Shown one piece after another: positions 44,017 through 53,022 of a DNA stretch of 64,000 nucleotides; the first letter of the stretch is position 1; every line of letters starts with the position of its first letter. Under the pieces are notes generated by a model. That model worked only from the letters and a program-made list of their open reading frames with translations, searched no databases and had not been told where the DNA came from. The stretch is from NCBI RefSeq assembly GCF_022511585.1, contig NZ_JAKWBN010000005.1:124001-188000 (forward strand), read 5' to 3'. The DNA comes from Shimazuella soli. GTDB lineage: Bacteria; Bacillota; Bacilli; Thermoactinomycetales; Thermoactinomycetaceae. The translations under genes were made by a program, and so were the position numbers.

Positions 44017-44421
44017 CTTGAAACATTTATTTTTCAATAACATGCAAAACTGTTAACCTAGTTTACCTGTTAAATTCAGCTCCTACCACACAATAGCCAG
44101 TCAATCTCTTTAGAAATTTAAAGAGGTTGACTGGTTTTCGTTCTACATGTTTTTATGTTTACGCCTTTTTTGTTCCTAAGCGCCAGGTGGATATGCTGAT
44201 TCAAGTAGCTGAAACATAAATCAGGTTTGCAGAGATGTACGCCGCAGCAATCGAACTTTAGGTGAAGAAACATATTAACAGAATGTGGATTTAAAAAAAA
44301 ACAATATAGAGATTACAAAAAAGAATAGGAATTTTCATCCTTGCAAGGATATATTTTCTATTTTATGATATCATTATATTATGACAATTCAATATTATCA
44401 AAACGAGGGGAGATAGTTTTA
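44017..44421. other. Intergenic region
   Basis: AGCCAGTCAA-TCTC... pairs with GAGGTTGACTGGTT around 44096-44139 as a probable terminator of the secreted-protein gene. No gene seen in the rest. Confidence 0.5.
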
Positions 44422-45327
44422 TTGGAAATAAAACAGAAATTAATACCTAGATCGTTAACTGGCACACGCCCAGGTCTGTATTTAAATCCCTCTTACATCA
44501 CGGTGCACGAAACAGATAATACGGAAAAAGGGGCAGATGCAAGGGCACATGCGAATTTGCAGGCATTGGGAAATAGCAGAAAGGCAAGCTGGCATTATAC
44601 GGTCGATGAAGTGGAGATTTGGCAGTCTATTCCCGACAATGAGGTTTCTTGGGCTTGTGGAGATGGAAGAAATGGGACAGGAAACCGAAAAAGTATCAGC
44701 GTTGAGATTTGTGTTAATTCTGACGGTGACTTTGAGAAAGCGAAACACAATGCAGCTAAGCTTATTTCTTTTTTGATGAAGAAACATGGAATTTCTATCT
44801 CAAATGTAGTGCAGCATCATCATTGGTCGGGCAAAAATTGTCCGCGAAATATAAGAAAAAGCGGATGGCAAGCATTTTTAAATCTTGTAATTTCCTGCTC
44901 TGATTCTAGCGGAATTCCCATAGCGAACACGGTTAACAAAAGAACAGTGAAGCTAACAAAACCTTATATGCATGGAAATGATATCAAGGTGATTCAAAAG
45001 GTTGTTGGCGCGGAAGTAGACGGAATATTCGGACCGAAGACAATGAACTTAGTAACGAAGTTACAAAAAGCGCATGGTTTATCTACCGATGGGATTGTAG
45101 GCGAAAAGACTTGGAAGGTAATTTTAAAGAGAAGAACTTTGAAATTAACCAATCCCCCAATGACAGGTGAAGATGTAAAAGAAGTTCAAAAGAAAGTTCA
45201 TGCACCTATTGATGGAATTTATGATGCCAAAACAATGAATCTCGTTACTAAATTTCAGAAATCGTATGGTTTATCTACCGATGGAATTGTAGGCGAGAAA
45301 ACATGGGAGGCTATTTTACTTGGATGA
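44422..45327 (+). CDS. N-acetylmuramoyl-L-alanine amidase with two peptidoglycan-binding repeats
   Basis: 301 residues from TTG 44422 (GGGGAG upstream). Amidase_2 domain: YITVHETDNTEKGADARAH, SWHYTVDEVEIWQSIP, and VQHHHWSGKNCPRNI with zinc His and Cys. Then two PG_binding_1 repeats (VIQKVVGAEVDGIFGPKTMNLVTKLQKAHGL; VQKKVHAPIDGIYDAKTMNLVTKFQKSYGL). No signal peptide, as in phage endolysins or mother-cell lysis amidases (XlyA/CwlA type). No phage genes around it. Confidence 0.88.
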   Translation: MEIKQKLIPRSLTGTRPGLYLNPSYITVHETDNTEKGADARAHANLQALGNSRKASWHYTVDEVEIWQSIPDNEVSWACGDGRNGTGNRKSISVEICVNSDGDFEKAKHNAAKLISFLMKKHGISISNVVQHHHWSGKNCPRNIRKSGWQAFLNLVISCSDSSGIPIANTVNKRTVKLTKPYMHGNDIKVIQKVVGAEVDGIFGPKTMNLVTKLQKAHGLSTDGIVGEKTWKVILKRRTLKLTNPPMTGEDVKEVQKKVHAPIDGIYDAKTMNLVTKFQKSYGLSTDGIVGEKTWEAILLG

Positions 45328-45338
45328 CCTATAGACAA

Positions 45339-45367
45339 GAATAACCCAAGCATTAATACTTGGGTTA
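45339..45367 (+). terminator. Hairpin after the amidase gene
   Basis: AACCCAAG-cattaata-CTTGGGTT, weak T tail. Confidence 0.6.
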
Positions 45368-45432
45368 CATACATAATGCGCAGGGCTAAGTGCAAATTGA
45401 AAACGAAATGATTGAAATGGTCAGTAAAGTTG

Positions 45433-45453
45433 TATATATATATATATATATAT
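45433..45453. repeat. (TA)10 microsatellite
   Basis: Ten TA units between two convergent genes, next to the SDR relic. Prone to slippage; no promoter role can be shown. Confidence 0.85.
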
Positions 45454-45462
45454 CATTGATGA

Positions 45463-45756
45463 TTATGATTCTTTAAAAATAATTTCTTTTTGATCCTTCT
45501 TTATATACGCATCCCAAAAAACATCCACTATACGATCTGGATCGTAATAGGTTTCCCGCTTAACATGATCAGCAATCAAAACCTGTCCTACATAGATTCC
45601 ATATGGAAATAATGTATCAGCCAAAGAAAGAGCAAGGGAACGAACTGCCGATTTGCCTATCGATATCGAGGCATACTCTGGATTTGGTTCAAGAGCGATG
45701 GTCCCCCCTGAGAAGAAAAGAGTTCCCTGTTTACGTTCGATCATTTCGGGAATCAC
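45463..45756 (-). pseudogene. C-terminal fragment of a short-chain dehydrogenase
   Basis: About 97 residues matching the last part of an SDR: GTLFFSGGTIAL, SISIGKSAVRSLALSLADTL (catalytic Tyr replaced or lost in this stretch), FPYGIYVGQVLIADHV. The N-terminal Rossmann half with TGxxxGxG is absent; a stop codon and the YjgB-like gene lie directly upstream. A remnant of deletion. Confidence 0.75.
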
Positions 45757-45772
45757 TTGTTAAGCACTCGTC

Positions 45773-46348
45773 TTACTCTTTGCTTCGATCTACTACATCT
45801 ACACTCTGAATATTACCTAATTTACCTTTTTTCTTATAGAAGTGAAAGTTAAGCTCGTATTTCCCCGTTCTATAAACGATTGAGTAAGCATTTTTGTCTT
45901 CATCATCATGAGACTCAGAAGTCGGTTTACCTAAGATGCGTTTCGTTTCTTCATAGGATACTGATTTATAACTTTTATCGGTGGTATATACCCAAAAAAC
46001 GGTATGTTTTTTATCGTATGAGAAGTTAAATGCAGTGGATCGATTATCATAGTCTGATTCCCCATCCCATTTCCTAGTAGGTTGTCCCCATTTTGCTTCA
46101 ATATCTTTACGAGGAGTGCCGATTCCAAATCCAAATTTCTCAGTGGTAATCACTTTTCCTTGTTTTGCTAGTTCTTTCGTATGTTTTAATAGTTTTGCAT
46201 GATTTTGGTTTGCTGGTGTTTGTATATCAGGGATATTGTTAGCAGCATGAACTCCTCCGACATGAGTAATCCCCGTGAATAATAGTCCAGCAGCAAAAGT
46301 GGTAGCGATTAATCCTTTGATTAATCCTCTTTTTTTCTGTCCCATCAT
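45773..46348 (-). CDS. YjgB-like secreted protein (DUF4309)
   Basis: 191 residues. Signal peptide (GLIKGLIATTFAAGLLFTG ... VHAA), then GKVITTEKFGFGIGTPRKDIEAKWGQP and YSIVYRTGKYELNFHFYKKKGK, matching DUF4309/YjgB proteins exported by Bacillus. Role unknown; YjgB of B. subtilis is a secreted protein of unknown function. AAAGGAG precedes ATG 46348; a neighbouring ATG is possible. Confidence 0.75.
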   Translation of the reverse strand: MMGQKKRGLIKGLIATTFAAGLLFTGITHVGGVHAANNIPDIQTPANQNHAKLLKHTKELAKQGKVITTEKFGFGIGTPRKDIEAKWGQPTRKWDGESDYDNRSTAFNFSYDKKHTVFWVYTTDKSYKSVSYEETKRILGKPTSESHDDEDKNAYSIVYRTGKYELNFHFYKKKGKLGNIQSVDVVDRSKE

Positions 46349-46519
46349 CTTAAATCTCTCCTTTAAATTTGTGTATAAACTTATTTTAAAAACTGATTAT
46401 TTCAGAAAGAGATACAAGATGTTTCCGGTATGTAAATTAATTTAAGAGAGACATTGATAGTAAACCGAGTTGCACTTTATCCATGTGAAGATCGTCCATG
46501 ATTGGTTTTGCAATAAGGA

Positions 46520-47305
46520 CTAAGAAAGACGGTATCGGTGTGGTACTCTGTCTTGAAATACAGGAATGGCTCGACGGATTTCTGCGACTTTTTCTAATGC
46601 TAAATCTGCAAACAAGATTTGCTCTTCTGTTCCTGCTTGAGCTACTATCTCACCCCAAGGATCAAAGATGATCGAGTTTCCATTAAATTGGTCATTTTCA
46701 TTTTGACCGACGATATTGGCACCGACTACAAACATTTGGTTTTCGATGGCCCGCGCCCGAAGAAGAGCAAGCCAGTGAGCCTCACGCTGTACCGGCCATT
46801 CAGCAGGAACGAACAAAATTGAAGCACCTTCGACTGCATAAGTACGGATTAATTCTGGGAATCGCAGATCATAGCAGATAATCACGCTTGCCAGTACATC
46901 CCCAAGCGGGAAGGCTTGGTAGTCCGTACCTGCTGCAAGATATTTATCTTCAGCCATCAATCCGATCAGGTGTAACTTTGAGTATGCATTAATCTGTTTC
47001 CCATGAGGATCAAATGTCAGGGAAGTATTGAATACTTTTCCTGCCTGTTGCATGGTAAACGATCCGCCAACTAAGTACACACCATGTAATTTAGCTTGTT
47101 CTGCCAGAAAAACAGCGGTAGCCCCATCGATTGGCTCTGCATGCTTTGCTAAATTGGCAAAATCGTATCCGGATTTCCACATCTCTGGTAAAACGATCAA
47201 TTCCGCCCCGCTTTCAGCAGCCTCTGCTATCATCGTTGCTGCGCGCTGTTCATTCTGTACCGTATCCCCTTGTACAACCTTCATCTGGCATATAGCGATT
47301 TTCAT
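46520..47305 (-). CDS. Carbon-nitrogen hydrolase (nitrilase superfamily)
   Basis: 261 residues. Catalytic triad visible: Glu41 (IVLPEMW), Lys110 (YSKLHLIG) and Cys144 (VIICYDLRFPE). The superfamily hydrolyses amides or nitriles; closest by feel are MtnU/omega-amidase-type enzymes acting on 2-oxoglutaramate or 2-oxosuccinamate. No methionine-salvage genes nearby. Monocistronic. Confidence 0.9.
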   Translation of the reverse strand: MKIAICQMKVVQGDTVQNEQRAATMIAEAAESGAELIVLPEMWKSGYDFANLAKHAEPIDGATAVFLAEQAKLHGVYLVGGSFTMQQAGKVFNTSLTFDPHGKQINAYSKLHLIGLMAEDKYLAAGTDYQAFPLGDVLASVIICYDLRFPELIRTYAVEGASILFVPAEWPVQREAHWLALLRARAIENQMFVVGANIVGQNENDQFNGNSIIFDPWGEIVAQAGTEEQILFADLALEKVAEIRRAIPVFQDRVPHRYRLS

Positions 47306-47666
47306 TGAACATAGGCTCCTATCTAGCGATATTTTCCATACTGTATTGCAGTTCTATTGTTTTTTCAAGAACAGGACTGTGCATTTGCATTCGATTAGCA
47401 GATTCGAATGGAAAGGAATCATCTAGTATTAGTACGTATGTAAATATATCGAATATCGTATATGATCTGAGAATATTTGTCTATTTTATAATAAGTGATG
47501 GAATAATTTTTACACCTGTGTACTTCCAAGCTTTGTTTGTCTTCAAGCAAGTTTCATTCTTATGATTTCGTGTTTTCATGAAAAATGATACAATAATGAA
47601 AATAACCAGTATCGATCGATTCTGGTTTCGGGCATGAATCGATTTCAGTGAGAGAGGCATTCTGCC

Positions 47667-48107
47667 ATGCGTGAGCGTAAGCGTTACTCCGTTCTGGCTG
47701 TCGTGATCACGATCGCCGTCTTCGCCGCTGTCGGACTCTTCGCCAGCAAGCCTTGGGTACACAGGCCCTCTCTGAATGGGATGGCCCTCAAGGCCGGCTA
47801 TACCAACGTCAAGACGGTCGAAAGCGGTACCGAGCGTACGTCCATCGTCACGGCCCGGCTGGGGCAGTGTCCTGTGGTGATCTTCCGTCACAAGGACGAG
47901 ATCGACCCCGACAAGTTCGAGGTCGGGTTCCTGGTGGATGGCATCGCGGTGAAGGACAAGTCCGTTCCGCTGAGTGGCTTGAAGGAGGAGCTCGTCAACG
48001 CTGACAAGGCAGTCGAGACGTGGACGAAGCTCGCGAAGAAGAACGGCTGGATCAGCCCGGTGATGTGTGACGCAAGGAAACCCTACAACAACGGCAGGTG
48101 GTACTAG
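47667..48107 (+). CDS. GC-rich single-gene unit: 146-residue membrane-anchored protein
   Basis: N-terminal anchor or signal (KRYSVLAVVITIAVFAAVGLF), then a compact extracytoplasmic domain (GMALKAGYTNVKTVESGTE ... GQCPVVIFRHKDEIDPDKF ... WISPVMCDARKPYNNGRWY) with two cysteines. G+C is 37/60 in 47701-47760 and 39/60 in 47821-47880, the highest in the window. GAGAGG 11 bases before ATG; -10-like TACAAT at about 47588; a leader hairpin CCAG..CTGG. No family recognised. Flanked by native AT-rich genes. Confidence 0.62.
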   Translation: MRERKRYSVLAVVITIAVFAAVGLFASKPWVHRPSLNGMALKAGYTNVKTVESGTERTSIVTARLGQCPVVIFRHKDEIDPDKFEVGFLVDGIAVKDKSVPLSGLKEELVNADKAVETWTKLAKKNGWISPVMCDARKPYNNGRWY

Positions 48108-48128
48108 ACCTCTTGGTCGATTCATGCA

Positions 48129-48157
48129 GACCCAGCCCTGATCAAGGAGGCTGGGTC
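48129..48157 (+). terminator. GC-rich hairpin after the unit at 47667-48107
   Basis: GACCCAGCC (48129-48137) pairs with GGCTGGGTC (48149-48157); only scattered T follows. Confidence 0.7.
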
Positions 48158-48265
48158 GCTGCTTTCTGTATAATTTGGATAAAATAATTAGGTTCATATA
48201 TAAATACTTATAAAAGTCAAAGGACAACTGTAAGCTTCATAGATGTTAGATTGGAAGAGAACTGT

Positions 48266-48306
48266 AAAAACAGCCCTTGTAGTACTGATACTAGGGCTGT
48301 TTTTGA
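48266..48306. terminator. Bidirectional terminator
   Basis: AAAAACAGCCCT pairs with AGGGCTGTTTTT around about 15 bases. Serves the minus-strand NAD-kinase-like gene. Confidence 0.88.
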
Positions 48307-48314
48307 TGATCCAT

Positions 48315-49283
48315 TTATGATTTTACTACTAAATTTGTTTTCTGTTCCCCGATCGTAATCGTAGCTGTCATTCCTGCGTTAAACATCAAGAAATCATTTT
48401 CTACTCCATCACTGAATATCACACCGTTTTGTTCCATTTGAGATTCGATGACCAGTGGTTTGTGTTTGGTAATCGAACCAGTTACCATCTGTGCAGTTGT
48501 TGTTTTGCTTACGAAAGGTTCGCGGACGGCAAACAGGAGGGATTCGTCTTCCCATTTGATCTTTGGTGGAGTAAGTTGCTCACTTTTGGGTTGATAAGAG
48601 CGGTAAACACCGTTTGCCATGTTAATGACACTGCTGATCCATCCAGTGGAACCAGCACCAGTAGAAACAATGATTCCACTGGAAGATTGGGTTTCCATTG
48701 GTAGATGATATCCAAGCCGATAACGAGCAGAGACATGAGTAGCAGCACCGATAAATAAGTCATTAAAAGCACGTAAAGTTTGTCCATCGTTAAGTTTGGC
48801 TTCTGCCATGGTGATTTTCTTGTAGGTCTCTCTGCCATGGAATACGTTTTCAACAGCAGCATATGCATCTCTTACTTGAAAAGGAAGTAAGATACCATCA
48901 ATATGTTCAGGGTCTGGATTGATAGCAATTAGGGGCTGTCCAGACAAATATTTTGCTGTGTTAACTACTAACCCATCGATGCCAATGGTTACAACAATAT
49001 CTTGGGGAGAAAAAATATAATTTGGTAAAAAAGAGCGATCTATCACTTGCAGTTTATAGTTTTCACGGAACTGTTCTTTAACGGATTCTACCGCAGATAG
49101 ATACGTATTATGTTCTTGTTCAAATAAACTAAAGTCCTGAGTAGTTTCTCCTGATGGGGATCGAGAAGCCTGTTTAAGGCTTTGATTGACATAAAATCTG
49201 GCTTGTGATCGGGTATTATAGCGTTTGACTAAGCCGTCTAAACGAGTTTCTCTTGTGACGATAACAATTTTTTCATAGTTCAT
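48315..49283 (-). CDS. NAD kinase-like protein
   Basis: 322 residues. The diacylglycerol/NAD-kinase fold is indicated by DIVVTIGIDGLVVNTAKYLSG (in place of GGDGT), then IAINPDPEHIDG and SSGIIVSTGAGSTGWISSVI, the GxGSTGW glycine-rich motif. The N-terminal part (residues 1-90) is not NAD-kinase. The altered GIDGL motif leaves kinase activity in doubt. The ATG overlaps the SPFH gene stop, so the two proteins probably cooperate. Confidence 0.75.
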   Translation of the reverse strand: MNYEKIVIVTRETRLDGLVKRYNTRSQARFYVNQSLKQASRSPSGETTQDFSLFEQEHNTYLSAVESVKEQFRENYKLQVIDRSFLPNYIFSPQDIVVTIGIDGLVVNTAKYLSGQPLIAINPDPEHIDGILLPFQVRDAYAAVENVFHGRETYKKITMAEAKLNDGQTLRAFNDLFIGAATHVSARYRLGYHLPMETQSSSGIIVSTGAGSTGWISSVINMANGVYRSYQPKSEQLTPPKIKWEDESLLFAVREPFVSKTTTAQMVTGSITKHKPLVIESQMEQNGVIFSDGVENDFLMFNAGMTATITIGEQKTNLVVKS

Positions 49284-50305
49284 CGTTTCTTCTGTTTTTC
49301 TTCCATCAAGGATTCAAGTAAATCAGGAGAAATATTTAGCTGGCCGATCTTAGATGCATTTTTCGCCAGTTCTTTAATTGCCATGCTTACAGCAAGACGT
49401 GGTTCGCCGGTTTGAATTGCTAGTGCTTGGATAAGAGATGAATCGAGCTCTGCTAGAGGACGAAGGGTTGCTTCTAAAGCATAGGCCTGTGCATCCGCTT
49501 CTGCTCTGGCATTTTCTGCTTTTGTAGCGACGAGCAGTTTTCTTTCCGTTTCCAATTTTACTTGTCCTTGCAGTTTCGCTTCTCTGATTTTTTGTTCCTT
49601 CATCTCGATGGCAAGGTTTGCTTCTGCTTTGGTTTCGCGTATTTGCCGCTGCTTTTCTTCTAGTTTGATCTCGGTTTGCAGTTCGTTTTCTTTGATTCGT
49701 CTTTCTTGATCAACAGCAGCATTGCGTCGTTCATAAATCGCATCATCCGCTTTTTTCAATAAGTCTTCTCTCGCTTCTGCTTCGAGTGCTCGAGCCATTT
49801 CTGGAGTAGGTTTAATAGCTGAGATAGCGAGTGTTTGAATTTCCACTCCTAATTTTTCTAAATCTCCAGAGTCAGTTAACAATTTGCGCACAGCAAGACT
49901 TACTTCATCTGACACTTGAACAGCATCTTTTAAGGAACGTTTTTGAATTTCGGTTCTGGTATGTACTTGCAACAGATTGACGATCCTCTGTTCCAATTTT
50001 TCTGGATCATCGGATATGTATTGATTGGATCGGTCTTTAATGGTGTAATCTAGTAAACTTGCTACCATTTCCGGCTCGGTTATGCGGTAGGTGACTTGTC
50101 CTTGTACGGTGACTGGTTGAAAATCAGCAGTGATTTCATTGAAGATAAAAGATGTATCTTTACTGGAAATTGGGACTACGGAAATGGAAGAAGAACGTTT
50201 AAAATAGAAGAAAGATAACCCTTTCCCACTCTGTTTTAATTTTCCTTTCTGATAATGAAGCACAAATTGCGTTGGGTTGGTCTTGAGATAACGAAAGCCA
50301 AACAT
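49280..50305 (-). CDS. SPFH/band-7 domain protein
   Basis: 341 residues from ATG 50305 (AAGGAG 8 bases upstream). SPFH domain in residues 1-190 (SISVVPISSKDTSFIF ... VQGQVTYRITEPE ... LEKLGVEIQTLAISAIKP), then a long coiled coil of charged heptads (ERRIKENELQTEIKLEEK ... AENARAEADAQAYALEA). No membrane helix, so it is a soluble or peripheral scaffold, unlike classical flotillins. Coupled to the NAD-kinase-like gene (4-base overlap). Confidence 0.85.
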   Translation of the reverse strand: MFGFRYLKTNPTQFVLHYQKGKLKQSGKGLSFFYFKRSSSISVVPISSKDTSFIFNEITADFQPVTVQGQVTYRITEPEMVASLLDYTIKDRSNQYISDDPEKLEQRIVNLLQVHTRTEIQKRSLKDAVQVSDEVSLAVRKLLTDSGDLEKLGVEIQTLAISAIKPTPEMARALEAEAREDLLKKADDAIYERRNAAVDQERRIKENELQTEIKLEEKQRQIRETKAEANLAIEMKEQKIREAKLQGQVKLETERKLLVATKAENARAEADAQAYALEATLRPLAELDSSLIQALAIQTGEPRLAVSMAIKELAKNASKIGQLNISPDLLESLMEEKQKKR

Positions 50306-50388
50306 GCTGTTCACTCCTTAAGTTGTATAAGGGATATTGTAACATATACAATATTCAAAAAAGGAGAAAAAAAGGGAGGAAATCTTCA

Positions 50389-51249
50389 TTGACTCATTTG
50401 CTAGAAGCATTGCGTGAGCTAGGTGACAGGACTTGTATACGGGAGATAAAAGCGGTTTCTGGTGGCAGCATTAATCAAGTAACATATGTGGAGACGGATA
50501 TAAACAAGTACATTGTGAAAGCGCATACAAGTATGCCGGAAAACTTTTTTATCCAAGAAGCAATGGGATTGTCCGCATTATCTTGCTGTGTGCGAGTTCC
50601 AAAAGTATTTAGCTACCAGTTTGATGAGGCGACGGGTGTTGGAAACCTTTGGTTAGAGTGGATTCCTGCTGGAGTGAGGTCTGAAAAGGGAGAAGAAGAA
50701 CTTGGACGGAAACTTGGTTTACTCCATCAAACCACTCATGCTGCTTTTGGATTTGTAGAAGATAATTACTTAGGAATCTACCCTCAGCCAAACGCATGGT
50801 CTGATGATTGGATTTCTTTTTTTCGAGACAAGCGGTTACAAATACAAAAAGAAATCGCTCTAGAAAAAGGTTATCTCTGTGCTGATCGGTTGCATAAGCT
50901 TGAAAAGCTAATGGATAGATTAGAAGATTTTCTCCCAGCAAAACCAATCTCTTCTTTGTTACACGGCGATATGTGGAGTGGAAACACGTTTATCAGTTCC
51001 ACAGGAGAGGCTGTTTTCATTGATCCATCTGTCAATTATGGAGATAGAGAAGTAGATATTGCGATGACAGAGTTATTTGGCGGATTTTCTCCAAGGTTTT
51101 ATCAAGCATATGAGGAAATAAATCCCATAGAGATAGAATATAATGATCGGAAAGGAATATATCAGTTATACTATTTATTAGTATATTTAAATTATTTTGG
51201 AGAGTCTTATGGTGAGGAGATAGATAAAGTGTTAGGTAAGTACATTTAG
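50389..51249 (+). CDS. Fructosamine kinase/FN3K-family protein
   Basis: 286 residues from TTG 50389 (GGGAGG 9 bases upstream). Motifs: SGGSINQVTYV, HGDMWSGNTF (catalytic loop) and DPSVNYGDREVDIAM. It phosphorylates ketoamines such as fructosamine or ribulosamine, starting protein deglycation or sugar-amine use. The TTG start lies 84 bases from the divergent SPFH start. Confidence 0.88.
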   Translation: MTHLLEALRELGDRTCIREIKAVSGGSINQVTYVETDINKYIVKAHTSMPENFFIQEAMGLSALSCCVRVPKVFSYQFDEATGVGNLWLEWIPAGVRSEKGEEELGRKLGLLHQTTHAAFGFVEDNYLGIYPQPNAWSDDWISFFRDKRLQIQKEIALEKGYLCADRLHKLEKLMDRLEDFLPAKPISSLLHGDMWSGNTFISSTGEAVFIDPSVNYGDREVDIAMTELFGGFSPRFYQAYEEINPIEIEYNDRKGIYQLYYLLVYLNYFGESYGEEIDKVLGKYI

Positions 51250-51393
51250 TTGATGAATAAAGAAATTTATCAAATGACTCAGAGGGAATAATGGAAAGTT
51301 TTTATTCCCTTTGATTTATTATTTCTACAGCATTTACGGATTAAATTTTTAAAAATTTCGTTGATGGGGAATAAAATAAATTGGAGGATCACG

Positions 51394-52731
51394 GTGTCTG
51401 AATTAAATGATATGAATTCCAACATTCATTTTGCTCCCTTTATTAAGAGCAAAAATCACAAGCTCAGTACGATGTATTCGTTAACTTGGGAGATGGATTA
51501 TGAAAAAGTACAAGGAGGCATTTTAGTTGATAAGATATTTAATTTTGGTCGGTTGAAGAAATTTTACCAATCGAATATCAACCAATTTCCAAAATTAGTT
51601 TCCTTTCAAAAAATCGATGTAAATCGAGTTACATTTAAGCGAGCTACAGATGGATATCAATTAGATGAAGTGGAAGCTTATTTATTTTGTTTACCTAGTA
51701 ACCAGGTAGTAAGTGTTTTTCAGGCTTCATTTCAAGCGAATCTCAATACGTTAATTCTTATTATGGAAGACTTTTATTACAATGATTTTCAAATAGAAAC
51801 TTTATCCCCACTAGAATTGTTTAATGATCTTGATGCTGAAAATGTAATTAATAAAAAAGGAGAAGGTTTTCACTCATCCTATCATCAAATTATAAATTTC
51901 AGTCAGGAATTTATAACAGAAGATATACCAACAGATCTTATACAACGTGTAGTGTATAGAGCTGATCTACCATATAGAAAGGAGTATAGTGGAATCATAT
52001 ATCCCACTGAATTAAATCGCAGACCTTATACTTTTTGTGGGATGGGCCCCTTTGTAACAGCTATTGGTGGACACCAAGGCTATATGTCAGAATGTATTTT
52101 TATTTCCGCTATTCAACTCGTTGGTTGTGTGGGAATGCTAAAAAACATACATGATGAATTGAATTTTGAATTAGAGAGTATTCGTGAAGATGAAAAAGGC
52201 ATATATAATTTAAAAAAACGTCGAGAAAAACTTAGTCATCTTTCACATAGACTTAGTCAATTGCAACTTTCAATTAGTCTTGACGTAGAATCACCATCTA
52301 ACATTGGATTAGTTGTTCCTGCATTAAGATTAGAGAGTTACCATTCGGCCTTAAGTGAAGCAAATGAAATAGCTAAACGCATTGCTATTATTTCAAATAA
52401 AATTGATCGAATTGAAAAAATGGTTATGTATGAGAGTGCACAGATTAGTTCTGTTGAGAGAGAATACGATGAAGCGCATCGGATTTTGTGGACAGTCATT
52501 GTGACATTTATTTCTGTTGTTTCAATTCCACCAAGTGTACTATTTGCATTTCTTGGTATTAATGCTTCTGAAGTCAATGATAAAGTATCTATGTTTGATC
52601 TTCATAAGTATGGCTTGCTATATCTAATTCTTGTATTTATCATTTTTATGTCCATTGTTTTAGGTTTAGTGGTTTGGTATGTAGTTAAACCAAAAGTGAA
52701 AAACAATAAAAGATTTGATGAAAATAGGTAA
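51394..52731 (+). CDS. Large two-TM protein with CorA-like C-terminus
   Basis: 445 residues from GTG 51394 (GGAGG 6 bases upstream). Residues 1-280 are a soluble alpha/beta domain I do not recognise; residues 270-340 are coiled coil. Two C-terminal membrane helices follow (TVIVTFISVVSIPPSVLFAF, LGINAS and YGLLYLILVFIIFMSIVLGL). The layout and the FLGINAS loop recall CorA channels (GMN loop), but the GMN is altered. CorA-like proteins serve as ion channels and as membrane effectors in some defence systems; no partner is adjacent. Confidence 0.6.
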   Translation: MSELNDMNSNIHFAPFIKSKNHKLSTMYSLTWEMDYEKVQGGILVDKIFNFGRLKKFYQSNINQFPKLVSFQKIDVNRVTFKRATDGYQLDEVEAYLFCLPSNQVVSVFQASFQANLNTLILIMEDFYYNDFQIETLSPLELFNDLDAENVINKKGEGFHSSYHQIINFSQEFITEDIPTDLIQRVVYRADLPYRKEYSGIIYPTELNRRPYTFCGMGPFVTAIGGHQGYMSECIFISAIQLVGCVGMLKNIHDELNFELESIREDEKGIYNLKKRREKLSHLSHRLSQLQLSISLDVESPSNIGLVVPALRLESYHSALSEANEIAKRIAIISNKIDRIEKMVMYESAQISSVEREYDEAHRILWTVIVTFISVVSIPPSVLFAFLGINASEVNDKVSMFDLHKYGLLYLILVFIIFMSIVLGLVVWYVVKPKVKNNKRFDENR

Positions 52732-52860
52732 TGGGAAAGATTAATCCCTTGCGGTTAACTCTGAAGGATATTAGAATAAATTGTTTTTTTACAATTACTT
52801 AGTACTTGTTATACTATAATTTGTATTTGTTACTACTTTTTATTTATGTATAAAACTAAT

Positions 52861-52893
52861 GCCCACAGGTTTATACTTGTGGGCTTTGTTCAA
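52861..52893 (+). terminator. Rho-independent terminator
   Basis: GCCCACA...TGTGGGC with a short loop, followed by TTTGTT. Confidence 0.75.
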
Positions 52894-53022
52894 GATCTTT
52901 GGTTAATTAGAATTTATTTGGTAGATTTATCAAACTGGTGTAATTTTCCTAATATAGGTTAAAGAGCAGGAAAAAAGAGATACCCGGCACCAATATTATT
53001 ATTGAATCGAGAGGATGTATTA

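Noticed and set aside
44341-44421. N-terminal extension of the amidase as a signal peptide
   Set aside because: TTG 44422 has the ribosome binding site; the extension lacks one and is not a proper signal sequence.
47481-48227. Long minus-strand frame over the GC-rich unit at 47667
   Set aside because: High GC produces long antisense frames; the + strand frame has the ribosome binding site, the membrane segment and the hairpin after its stop.
51394-52731. Defence-island call for the CorA-like protein
   Set aside because: No adjacent nuclease, cyclase or CRISPR genes; neighbours are metabolic.
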